DNA from: Piromyces finnis
Taxonomy: Eukaryota > Neocallimastigomycota > Neocallimastigomycetes > Neocallimastigales > Neocallimastigaceae
DNA: 64,000 nucleotides
Direction of reading: 5' to 3'
Assembly: GCA_002104945.1 (NCBI GenBank)
Contig: MCFH01000065.1
Location: 186,001 to 250,000, forward strand
Shown piece after piece: positions 33,164 through 44,800 of the stretch; the stretch's first letter is position 1; the number at the start of each line of letters is the position of its first letter. The position numbers were made by a program, and so were the translations under genes. A model generated the notes under the pieces. That model ran no database searches, had not been told where the DNA came from, and was given only the letters and a program-made list of their open reading frames with translations.

Positions 33164-34664
33164 AAGAAGTCGACCTGACTCCATCATATCAACTGGTGTT
33201 AGCGAATTCTTTATAAAGTATAAAGTAAGTTATTACAATGAAATTAAATTTTTAAGTTCGTTTTCGTATTACTTCAAAATATTTTAATATATTATATAAT
33301 ATATTTCTTAATTGTATTTATCTAATTTAATTAATAATATATTATCCTTGAATATATTATATTTATTTAGTTAGTTAATCGAATTTATATTGTATCTTCA
33401 TATTAAAGAAGTCGACCTGACTCTATCCTTTAAAGAAAAGGTGTCATCGAATTTTTTATTTAGTATAAAATTAAATTATTTTAAAAGTAATTTTAAATAT
33501 CAAATCATTTTCTAACTTCATTAAATTAAATTATATATTTCAAATTTTCAAGTTAAATTAATTTATAGTATTTTCAATTTAATTTATTATATACTATTTC
33601 CCAAAAAGATGTCGATCTGACTCTGTCCTCTAAAAAGGTGTCATCGAAATCTTATTATAATAAAGAATAATTTATTTATTTAACTAACTTTACACATTTA
33701 TTACTTTTACTTTTATTGTAAAATTTTAATTCATTTCTTAATTTTAATTTATTATATACTATATCTAAAAGATGTCGCTCAGACTCTATCCTATCAAAAG
33801 GTGTCGAGCGAGGTCTTTTAAGTATATAATAAATTCATTTCAAATTTACTTATTATATAATCAAATTTTAATTTGTTTTAATTATATATTCAATTTAATT
33901 TATTATATACAATATCTAAAGATGTCGCTCAGACTCTATCCTATCAAAAGGTGTCGAGCGAGGTCTTTTATAGTATATAATAAATTTATTTCAATAAGAT
34001 AACTTATTCCTCAACTACTTTTAATTAATAAATATCAAAATTTTAATTTTCATATTTCTCAATGTATTTTAAATAAATCTAAAATTATTATATACTACGT
34101 CTAAAAGATGTCGCTCAGACTCTATCCTATCAAAAGGTGTCGAGCGAGGTCTTTTATAATATATAATAAATATATTTCAATAAAATAACTTTTTCCAATA
34201 AGTGATATTTACATTTTAATTCACTTATTTCTCAATTTCATTTTAATTAATAAATATCAAAATTTTAATTTTCATACAATATATTTTAAATAATTCTATA
34301 ATTATTATATACCATGTTTAAAAGATGTCGCTCAGACTCTATCCTATCAAACGGTGTCGAGCGAGGTCTTTTAAGTATATAATAAGTTCATTTCAAAATA
34401 ACAATTAATAATTCATTCAAATAAGTGAAATCAACATACTAATTCACTTATTTCTCAATATATTTAAATAATTTTAAAATTTTATTAACTTTTTCTTAAT
34501 TTTCTTTCTTTTTAAATAAGTTTTAATTTTCTTACTTTGCAATTAATTTTTTGATTTAATTTACTCTTTTAATTGTATATATCCAATTTAATTTATAATA
34601 TACTATGTATAAAAGATGTCGCTCAGACTCTATCCTATCAAACGGTGTCGAGCGAGTTCTTTTT
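33164..34664 (-). repeat. NA-1 array of eight long hairpins
   Basis: Units near 33164, 33404, 33603, 33767, 33917, 34102, 34320 and 34610, spaced 150-290 bp. Sense form of the commonest unit: outer stem TCGCTC/GAGCGA, 5' internal loop GACA, inner stem CCT/AGG, 3' internal loop ATAGAGTCT, with AAAAGA/TCTTTT and often TATATACT/AGTATATA arms outside. Units 1-3 change stem sequences but keep pairing and loops. The same fold occurs in the chromovirus leader and gag. Confidence 0.85.
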
Positions 34665-34780
34665 ATAGTATATTATAATTAAATTTAATTTTAAAAGAGT
34701 TTCATCAATTTAAAAACAAGAGTATTTCATAAATATATTTCTATTAGTATTACAGATAGATTTTATATATAAAGATTTTA

Positions 34781-35165
34781 TTGTTTCACAAAGTAGAGTT
34801 ACACTCATTCCAATTCTAATATATAAAAGAAAGTTTCACAAAGTAAAGATGTTCCACAAGCAAAGTTCCACGAGATTCGTTCAAAAGAATTCCACGAAGG
34901 GAGGATTTCACAAGGTAGTGTTCCACAAGTAAAAATTCCACAATTATAGTTCCACAAAGTAGGGTTTCACAAGGTAGTATTCACAAAATTTATTTAGAAT
35001 TTCACAAAGTAGGGTAACACAAAATTGATGTTACACTGACAGAAGTTACACCATAAATAGTTCCACAAGGTAGGCTTCTCAAGTAGACAAAAAAATTTCC
35101 GAAGAGAAAAAATTTCCGAAAAGTTCCAAATTTTCTACGGTAGCAATTCCCAATGTTGTAACTTC
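34781..35165 (-). repeat. NA-1 TTCCACAA-motif array next to the PBS
   Basis: More than fifteen imperfect copies of TTCCACAA or TTTCACAA, often followed by GGTAG or AGTAG (in sense, CTACCTTGTGGAA). It sits where the chromoviruses have tandem repeats containing CTACCTTG or CTACCGCC. Confidence 0.75.
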
Positions 35166-35232
35166 AGAAAATAAAAATTGTTTTATTATTAAATATAAAA
35201 CGTGTTTTTTAATAAGAAAAGGTAATTGTTAT

Positions 35233-36019
35233 TGTAAAAGTATAAAATTTAAAACAGATTTTATACTTAAAACAAAACAATTTTTATTAACACAAAAATA
35301 AAAAAATAAAACATTAAATTTTTATTAAAAAAACATTTTTATTTGAACTCTTAAAAATATTATTAACTATATAATAGTTAATAATTAAAAAATTGAAAAT
35401 AACAATTACATCGATTTAACAAATAAAAATTACATGTATTTATATTTTTTCATAATTATATTCTAATATATTATTCTATTTAAATAAACATATATTTAAT
35501 ATAAAATAAACAAAACTAATTTAATTAAATAATAAAATAACAGAACTAAACTAAACTAATTCATTATACTTTTAATTCAATTTGAGTAAACTCAAAATTG
35601 AATAAAGCCCATGTATTTTCTATAAATTAATTTAATATTATCAATACTATTCTTAATATATTTCCTATTGAAATATAAATAAATCTATTTTTAAAACTAA
35701 GTTAAAATTATTAAACTATTCTAAATTTAAATAAAAAAGTATAATCTATTCTAAAATTAAATAAAAAGTATTTGAAAAATATTTTAATTATTTAAAATAT
35801 TTGAAATATTTAAATTTAATTAAAATTCTTTTATTCCTTAAACTTAAATATTTATCTTAATTTAAATTTAACGGAATTATTATAAAATAATTTATTATTA
35901 AATTATTCCATAAAATTTACTCAAAAATTTTATAATCAGTTTTACTAAATATTAATTTATTATTTAATAATTAATAATTAATTATTAAATAATCTAAAGA
36001 TATATATTATATCTTTACA
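35233..36019 (-). repeat. NA-1 LTR (5' in its own sense)
   Basis: 787 bp, apparently identical to 29715-30501. The PBS is immediately to its left (35220-35232). Confidence 0.9.
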
Positions 36020-36024
36020 ATAAT

Positions 36025-36753
36025 CTTAATAACTGCAGATCTCGAAAAACACCATGTACTGGTGATAATGATTCTGAAAACACTAAACGATTTGATACGA
36101 CTATTTACAAAAGTTTAATTGGTTCTCTTATTTATATTGCTAGATGTACAAGACCAGATATTTCTTTTGCTGTTCACAAAGCTGCTCGAAAATCTGAACA
36201 ACCTACTATTTCCGACTACAACAAAGTTATAAATATTATCAAGTATCTTAAAACTACTATAGACTACAAAATTACTTATGATGGTAATGGAAAAATTATT
36301 GCATTCACTGATGCTGATTTTGGGGGAGATAAGACGGATGGAAAATCAACATCAGGATATATAATTCTTATGGAAAATAATCCAATATGTTGGTGCTCAA
36401 ATAAACAACAAACTGTTGCTACTTCTACTGCTGAAGCCGAATATATCAGTACTACAGAATGCACTAAGAAAATTTTATACTTTAGAAATATCTTAGAAGA
36501 ATTATTCAAATTCAACGAACCTATAACTATTTATACTGACAACTTAGCAAGTAAAAGAGCAATTGAAAATGGTGAATTAAATTCCAAACTTAAACACATA
36601 AATATAAAATTTCATTTCAATAGAGACAATATTAAAAATAACAAAATTAAATTAGAATATATCGACACAAACAATATGCTAGCAGACTTTTTAACAAAAA
36701 ATATTAATGGATCAAAAATGAAAAAGTTCACTGACACTATATTTAAAAAATAA
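36025..36753 (+). CDS. copia polyprotein, part 3 (RT end, RNase H)
   Basis: Resumes in phase as LNNCRSRKTP after the NA-1 duplication. It contains LIYIARCTRPDISFAV and the RNase H motifs TDADFGGDKTDGKSTSGY, WCSNKQQTVATSTAEAEY and IYTDNLASKRAIEN, and ends before the TAA at 36751-36753. It has 242 residues plus stop. The three parts total 1502 codons including stop, normal for copia. Confidence 0.92.
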   Translation, partial: LNNCRSRKTPCTGDNDSENTKRFDTTIYKSLIGSLIYIARCTRPDISFAVHKAARKSEQPTISDYNKVINIIKYLKTTIDYKITYDGNGKIIAFTDADFGGDKTDGKSTSGYIILMENNPICWCSNKQQTVATSTAEAEYISTTECTKKILYFRNILEELFKFNEPITIYTDNLASKRAIENGELNSKLKHINIKFHFNRDNIKNNKIKLEYIDTNNMLADFLTKNINGSKMKKFTDTIFKK

Positions 36754-36886
36754 CAAAATTTGCAAAAACTTATAATCAACTTTATTTTATTAATATCTTA
36801 TATTTTATATTTTACATTCTACTACTTAAATTTTTCAATTTCTTAATCTCTTCAAATTTTATTTTTATTTTTCATAAAAACAAATT

Positions 36887-36897
36887 TGAGGGGGGAA
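36887..36897 (+). promoter_or_regulatory. copia polypurine tract
   Basis: GAGGGGGGAA lies directly before the 3' LTR start, the classical plus-strand primer. There is no other G run like it nearby. Confidence 0.85.
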
Positions 36898-37127
36898 TGT
36901 TAAACATTAATAATTTAACTTAAATCTAGAAATATGTAGAATAGAATAGAATTATGTATTACTAATATATTTAGTCATAGAATATTCTCATGATAAATAA
37001 TACGCCACAATCCTTAGTATAAATAGAGAATAAATTTATGAACTATTTATGTACTTTGTAATTACCTTTTTATTAATAATATTAATAAATAAAGTTTATA
37101 TTAAAAACAATATTATAAATTTTCTCA
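36898..37127 (+). repeat. copia 3' LTR
   Basis: 230 bp, apparently identical to the 5' LTR. Followed by the CATAT duplication and the rest of the NA-2 LTR. Confidence 0.9.
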
Positions 37128-37132
37128 CATAT

Positions 37133-40100
37133 ATTTAATATAAAATAAACAAAACTAATTTAATTAAATAATAAAATAACAGAACTAAACTAAACTAATT
37201 CATTATACTTTTAATTCAATTTGAGTAAACTCAAAATTGAATAAAGCCCATGTATTTTCTATAAATTAATTTAATATTATCAATACTATTCTTAATATAT
37301 TTCCTATTGAAATATAAATAAATCTATTTTTAAAACTAAGTTAAAATTATTAAACTATTCTAAATTTAAATAAAAAAGTATAATCTATTCTAAAATCAAA
37401 TAAAAAGTATTTAAAAAATATTTTAATTATTTTAAATATTTGAAATATTTAAATTTAATTAAAATTCTTTTATTCCTTAAACTTAAATATTTATCTTAAT
37501 TTAAATTTAACGGAATTATTATAAAATAATTTATTATTAAATTATTCCATAAAATTTACTCAAAAATTTTATAATCAGTTTTACTAAATATTAATTTATT
37601 ATTTAATAATTAATAATTAATTATTAAATAATCTAAAGATATATATTATATCTTTACAATCTCGCCCTTTAAGTCGAGCTCCTGCGAGATTATTTTCTTG
37701 AAGAAATTTAAATAACAAATGGTTACTACTTTTTCTAAATCATAACATTGTTAAAAAAATATATAAGTATTTAATTTATTTATACTCTTATTATCATTCT
37801 TGTTACTTATACATAATTCTAATAATTTATCTAAAACTTAATCATCAAGAATCCATTTGTTTTTATATTCAGATTATGGTTATTTATAAATTGTTTTCTA
37901 TTAACATTTTTATTTAAGTATTCAAAACAAAACATTTACTTTAAGTTTCAAATTTTTATTTATTCAATTCTTCTTGATCATCATGACTTTTATAATCTTC
38001 TTATGCATGATCAAAATTCTATTTTACAATTTTAATACTTTTTATTAATACTTATAATAATCTGTTCAACTTTCTTTGGTTTATTAGCTGAAGAAATTTC
38101 AATATTAAATTTTAAATTAAATCCATAGTTTGTATAAAATTGAAATTGATTGATTGATTACAATAAAATATTATAAGTAGATTCCAATATAACAATCAAT
38201 TCGATTTTATTAACCAACGGAGATATTGGAACAATATCTCGTTCACCCTCTCATTTAAATGAAAAGTCTGTGATAAAATTTATATAAAATATATCAAACA
38301 GACAATTCTAAAATTATAAAGAAAATAGCATTTAAAGAGTATTAAATGTTTTTTATTATTGTACAAACTTTAAACCAAGTGGAACTTATTTTTTTTAAAG
38401 GTTATTATTAAGCAAATAAATATAACAAAATTCTTAGTAATAAAATATTTGTAAAAAAAATTAACATTCATTAATAATAATGGAAAAACATCATTCAATA
38501 ATTATATTAACTATACCACTATTTTTTTTTTAATCTTATTATTAAATAAACAAAAGTGGTATCAAGTCATCAAGTAAATACTATAATTTAATTAACAAAT
38601 TTATCATTTTTAGACATTTTTAAAATACTTTTAGCATATTTATAATTCTCTTTTATTTTATAATTTATCAATATATGGTATTATAAAATTATTTCTTTTT
38701 TTAAAAATTTAACAATGAATTCATAAATTTAAATATCATCAATAAAACATCACAGAATTGATATAAACATATACATAATGTTGTACTAAATATCATTAAT
38801 TATAAAGTAATTAAAATACTTCATCAAAAGCATCACTTAAAATATTAAAATAGAGCTGATACATTTTTGAATAAAAGGTATGATAATAAATTAAAAATGC
38901 CATATAAAGATTAAAGCAATTTTAAATTCATCACCTTATTTAATTATTACTACTCTATTGATATATTTAAATTTAGTTTAAAAACATATTTTACTCCATT
39001 TATCTTATTTATTGATTAAAGGAATATATGAATTTCAATAATTATATCTTTTAATTTCCTACAATCAATATATAGTAATTATAATTATCAATCTCATTAT
39101 ACTTCCATTAAAAAGAATTGTATAAAGATTAAAATCTTTTTTTTTCCTTTATAAAGTTCGTTTTATTAAGTACATAAAAACTATTCATTTATTAAAAACT
39201 CTTATAATTATTATACATATTACATTAATTTATATTTGTTTTATTCATTATATTTATTACATTTATCATATTTATTAACTTATTCTATTTATTAATTTAC
39301 TCTATTTATTAATTTATTCTATTTATTACATTTTATTATATTTTTTTTCATTTGTTGTATTTATTAATTCTATTTTTTTTTTTTTTAATTATTATTAATA
39401 CTAACTATTATATTATCAAATTGTTACTATTACTAAAACTATTCCTCATTAATTTCTATTATAGCTATTTCTAATTCTACAATACTAATACATTACAATC
39501 ATATTTATTTTTTAAATTACATTTATTATAATCAAAATTATTTAGATAACATTATTTTCCATAGGACGAATGTACTTAACATTTTGTTATAATCCTCCAC
39601 AATTCAGTAATTCATTAAGTTTCTTTTTAAAACATTGGAATTTTCAAATTTATTATTTTCATTACTGAATTGTTCTTCTTTCTTGATTCTTTTTATTTTC
39701 GTTTTATTCTTTATAAAATCAAGATAAATGAAATTAAGAACAGATCTAGAATAGATTAATTTTCTAGCTCTGATTTCACTACCATCATATTATTAAGAAT
39801 AAAAAATATTACACTCATTTCTTATTATATATTTATTTAACTTTATAATTATTCAATCAAAGCTACTATATTAATTTATTCAAGTTATTTGAATCTTTTA
39901 AATATAAAACTTACTTCTTAATAAAAATATAAACTTATTAACTAGATATACAATAACTTCTTTATAATAAATTCAAATCAAATTAAATTTGTGAATTTAT
40001 TCTACAATTATAAGAAATTCTTTATTTAATTAATTTATTTTAATTTATTAATTATAAAAAACATAATTTATTTAACAACTAAATTTGTAAAACCTCCTCA

Positions 40101-41178
40101 TATTGAATTCAAATTATTTTAATTATTAATCTTAATCATTTGTTTAATGAATTATTTAATAAACTATTACATTCAAATTATCTTAATTTACGAAATATAA
40201 AATTAATTTTTTTTTTTTTAATAAATGTATAACTTTTTAAATAACTAAATTTGTATTGACTTTTGTTGATAAATTCAAATCAAATTAAAAATGCTTTAAA
40301 TTTATATTCTAATTATTAAGAATTTTCTATTTAGTCAAATATTCAGTTATATAAAATACACCTTTATATAAAAGAAGTCAACTCCATCCTATCAACTGGT
40401 GTCAGCGAATTCTTTATAAAGTATAAAACATGTTATTACAATGAAATTAAATTATTTTTTTTTTAAGCTCGTTTTCGTATTACTTCATAATATTTTAATA
40501 TATTATTTAATAAACTTCTTAATTGTATTTATCTAATTTAATTAATAATATATAATCCTTGAATATATTTTATTTATTTAATTAGTTAATCGAATTTATA
40601 TTGTATCTTCATATTAAAGAAGTCGACCTGACTCTATCCTTTAAAGAAAAGGTGTCGTCGAGTTCTTTATTTAGTATGAAGTTAAATTATTTTAAAAGTG
40701 ATTTTAAATATCAAATCATTTTCTAACTTCATTAAATTAAATTATATATTTCAAATTTTCAAGTTAAATTAATTTATAGTATTTTCAATTTAATTTATTA
40801 TATACTATTTCCCAAAAAGATGTCGATCTGACTCTGTCCTCTAAAAAGGTGTCATCGAAATCTTATTATAATAAAGAATAATTTATTTATTTAACTAACT
40901 TTACACATTTATTACTTTTACTTTTATTGTAAAATTTTAATTCATTTCTTAATTTTAATTTATTATATACTATATCTAAAAGATGTCGCTCAGACTCTAT
41001 CCTATCAAAAGGTGTCGAGCGAGGTCTTTTAAGTATATAATAAATTCATTTCAAATTTACTTATTATATAATCAAATTTTAATTTGTTTTAATTATATAT
41101 TCAATTTAATTTATTATATACAATATCTAAAGATGTCGCTCAGACTCTATCCTATCAAAAGGTGTCGAGCGAGGTCTT
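37133..41178 (-). mobile_element. NA-2 middle segment (LTR remainder, internal region, hairpins 1-5)
   Basis: The rest of the NA-2 3' LTR runs to 37658, then the PPT-side block, then internal sequence collinear with NA-1 30502-33970. Hairpin units lie near 40374, 40617, 40818, 40978 and 41130. Small differences from NA-1 include a 46-bp insertion near 39967-40012 and length changes in T runs. It ends at GTCTT, the gypsy-1 target. Confidence 0.85.
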
Positions 41179-41782
41179 TGTAATGCTGACACAGAAAGAA
41201 TAGATTAGGATATCTATTCTATTACAATAACACAAAATTTAAAATAAAATAAAAAATTGTTTTATTAAAAATATCTTTTATTATAATAGAAATTTTATTA
41301 ATAACAATTACATCGATAAAATGATGAAAAATATCTTCTATTTATATTTTTCCTAAATACATTTATATTATATTATAACTATTTATTTCTTATATATTAT
41401 TATTTAAAATCTACACTAAAATCTTAATTATTAATAAATATTTAAACTATAACTATTTTTAGTAAAATACAATTGGCAATTCAAATTAAGTACCATTTAA
41501 TTTGAATATGTGCCCATGTATTATTGATATATTAATCATTTATTATTTATCTATTTCTATAAAAAAACAATACTAAAACTAGGGATTTAAATTGAGAATA
41601 TTAATTTACTTGTTAAACATTAAAAATAAATTAATAATTTATTTTGTTTTAAACTTTAATTATTAATAAATAAATTATGTCTCATTTTCTTTTTCTGAAT
41701 ATAATTTGTGTAACTTAAACAATAATACTTGTGGCTTAAGTTACATTAAAGATATCAAACAGAGGCGTTTGATATCTTTACA
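41179..41782 (-). repeat. gypsy-1 3' LTR
   Basis: 604 bp, TGTAATGCTGACACAG...GATATCTTTACA. Contains an ATATCAAACAGAGGCGTTTGATAT hairpin-like end. Confidence 0.92.
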
Positions 41783-41818
41783 ATCTCTCTCTCTAAGTCG
41801 AGCTCCTGCGAGATTAAT

Positions 41819-44800
41819 TTATAAGGAATCTTTTCTCGAAGGAATTTCAATTACAAATGGTTGGTATCTGTGCTTGATTAGATTACCAACTTTATTCTTT
41901 CTAATTTTCATGGAGGAGTCGTTCGACTTATATTTTGACTTTTTAGAGTTTCTTTCAAACTCTTGTATTAATTGTTTATCTGGAATATGATCTTCAGAAA
42001 CCCAAGTGGATTTGTCAAATCCTTTCCATGATAACTTATAAAATGTTTCACCATTAACAGATTTCATCTTTTCAATTTTCTCTGGAATTTTTTCAATTAA
42101 ATCTGTGTTAAGGTGAATGTTCCTCTTCCTACGATTAGACCTGTCGTTAAACTTGTTTTCAAAGTATGGTTCTAACAATGAAACATGAAAGACTGGATGA
42201 CATCTCATTGTCTTTGGAAGTTTCAATTTGAAAGCGAGAGAACTAACTTTTTCAATTATCTCAAATGGGCCAAGCATTTGAGGTGCTAATTTTCTCTTTA
42301 GGTTAGTTCCAGGAGAATCTTTCAATAACCATACCTTCTTTCCCATTTCGAACTCCGGGGGAATCATTCTCTTCATATCGGCATATTTCTTATATGTTTC
42401 TTTTGCTTTTTCTAAGTTTTCTTTTAATAATTTAAAGTTTTCATTCATATCAATTACTCTTTGTTCAGCTCTACTAGGTCTATCATTAGCTGGAATTTCT
42501 AAGCTGAACTTTGGATGAAAACCATAATTAGCAAAGAATGGAGATTGATTTATAGATTGTTGTAAAGTATTATTATATGCAAATTCAGCAAATGGGATAA
42601 GATCAACCCAGTTATTCTGCTTTTTATTTATAAAACAACGGAAATATTGTTCTAATATGCCGTTCACCCTCTCCGTTTGACCATCTGTCTGCGGATGGTT
42701 GGCAGTTGATAATGAATGATTGATATTAAGAAGGTCACAAAGTCTTGACCAAAAGTCAGAAGTAAATTGCGAGCCTCTATCAGAAATGATGGAATCAGGA
42801 AGACCATGCAAACGGAAGACATTAGCAATAAAAGCATCAGCAGCAATCGAAGCAGTAGGAAGACAACGTAAAGGAATGGCGTGAGCAAATTTAGTAAATC
42901 TATCGACAACAACCATGAGAGTTGTCATATCTCTGGACTTAGGAAGATCAACAATAAAATCAATAGAAATATCAGACCAGGGCCTACTGGGAGTGTCCAA
43001 AGGGGATAACAATCCATAAGGCTTATGCCTGGGGACTTTGGATTTGCAACAAGTCACGCAAGATTTGATAAAAGATTTAACGTCTGAATGAAACCTTGGC
43101 CACCAAAAGTTTCTGGAAATCAGTTCAGTGGTTTTCTTAATACCGAAATGACCAGCAGCAACAGAATCATGATGAAGTTCCAAAACTCTTGTCCTAAGAG
43201 ATTTAGGAACATAAATAAGATTATTATATAACAAAAATCCTTCGTTATCAATAATAACTTTATCAATATTTTTAATAGGTGCATTACATGCAGAACCATT
43301 CATTTTAAATTGGACAATAGAATTATACAAATCGTCATTTTTAAGTTCTAATAAAATAGAATCGATTAACGGTTTGTTATCGCTATGATGAAACGAAATA
43401 GTAAGACAAGAAACATCAGAATTAATATTATTCTCTACATGGTCACTTCTACGAGACAGGATATCAGGCTTACCGGATTTCTTTCCAGCTCTATAAATGA
43501 GTTTAAAATCAAATCTGGATAAGAACAAATTCCATCTAATTTGTCTCTGAGATAACATTTCAGGTTTTCTAGGAAATGTTAAATTCTTGTGATCAGTATA
43601 AATTATGAACGGATGGCGTGCACCTTCTAAATAATGACGCCATTCTTCAAGAGCAACTACAATAGCTAAAAGTTCCTTGTCATATATAGGATAGTTTCTT
43701 TGACAACTCGTCAAACTTTTTGAAAGAAATGCAATAGGATGTAATTTGCCATCAAATTCTTGAGAGAGAATAGCACCGACAGCATAATTACTAGCATCAG
43801 TTTCTACAATAAATTGTTTATTACTATCCGCATGTTTTAGAATAGGAGCTGACGTGAACAGAGATTTTAATAAAATAAAAGCGTCCTGATCTTCTTTCAC
43901 CCAGTTAAAAGCAACGTTCTTTCTAGTGAGTTTGTGAAGAGGGTTTGCAATTTTAGCAAAGTCTTTAATAAAAATTCTGTAATAGTTGCATAAACCAATA
44001 AAAGACTGAACCTCTTTAACATTCTTGGGAACCGGCCAATCGAGAATTGCTTTAACTTTATTCTCATCCATTTGCAATCCATCCTTTGAAATGACATAAC
44101 CAAGAAAAGTGGTTTTCTCAACATCAAACTCACATTTTTCTAATTTAACATAAAGATTATTTTCAAGTAGTTTCTTAAGTACCTTTTTAACATGCTCATG
44201 ATGTTCTTCGATATTATTAGAATAAATAAGAATATCATCAATATATGAGATAACAAAATCGTCTAAATAGTCACTAAGGACATCGTTAATGAAGTGTTGA
44301 AAAGTTGCAGGTGCATTCTTTAATCCAAAAGGCATAACCAGATATTCAAAATGACCATACCTAGTACGAAAAGCCGTTTTGTATTCGTCACCTTCTTTAA
44401 TACGAACAAGATTATAAGCGGATTTAAGGTCTAATTTGGTAAAAATCTTAGCATTTTTCACCCTATCCAAAAGGTCACTTATTAAAGGTAAAGGATATGA
44501 ATTACGAATTGTAATATTATTCAACCTTCTATAATCAATACAAAGTCTTAAGGAACCGTCCTTCTTTTTAACAAACAAAATTGGGGCACCAGCAGGAGAC
44601 GATGATTTCCTAATAAAACCTTTATTTAAATTTTCATCTATATACTTTTTAAGTTCCTCTCTTTCAACTTCAGTTAATGGATACAAGGGTCCATAAAATA
44701 AAGTTGAATCATCCTTAAGTTTGATTTCACAATCATAAGGTCTATGAGGAGGTAACACTTCACAATTTTTTTCGTTAAACACTTCACTAAATTCTAAATA

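Larger units (their letters stand above)
29715..36019 (-). mobile_element. NA-1: large non-coding LTR element inside copia RT
   Basis: 6305 bp, flanked by ATAAT (29710-29714, 36020-36024). The 787-bp LTRs at 29715-30501 and 35233-36019 look identical, so it is very young. Read in the sense of its primer-binding site (35220-35232, complement ATAACAATTACCT), the layout is 5' LTR, PBS, a TTGTGGAA-rich array, eight hairpins, about 2.7 kb of AT-rich sequence, a purine tract, then the 3' LTR. No frame of protein length exists. It shares its PBS, its PPT-side block and its hairpin motif with the chromoviruses, which probably mobilise it. This resembles the LARD class by structure. Confidence 0.93.
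25298..37127 (+). mobile_element. Ty1/copia retrotransposon inside the NA-2 LTR
   Basis: Flanked by CATAT duplications (25293-25297 and 37128-37132). The 230-bp LTRs at 25298-25527 and 36898-37127 look identical, each TGTTAAAC...TTCTCA. The primer-binding site follows the 5' LTR and a G-rich polypurine tract precedes the 3' LTR. The polyprotein is cut by a solo LTR and by NA-1, and all three coding pieces stay in phase. Identical LTRs and an open frame point to recent insertion. Confidence 0.93.

Noticed and set aside
33772-34002. Short frames beginning MSLRLYPIKRCRARSF, also at 40983 and 53946
   Set aside because: They are translations of the hairpin units, repeated only because the DNA repeats. 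The frames end at once outside the units.
33164-34664. CRISPR-like array (regular repeats with spacers)
   Set aside because: Eukaryotic LTR element. Spacings vary and the 'spacers' are conserved between copies. No cas genes.
42664-42912. Small frames inside the chromovirus genes (also 43897-44133, 45279-45479, 50585-50833, 59351-59551)
   Set aside because: Out-of-frame shadows of the Gag-Pol frames.
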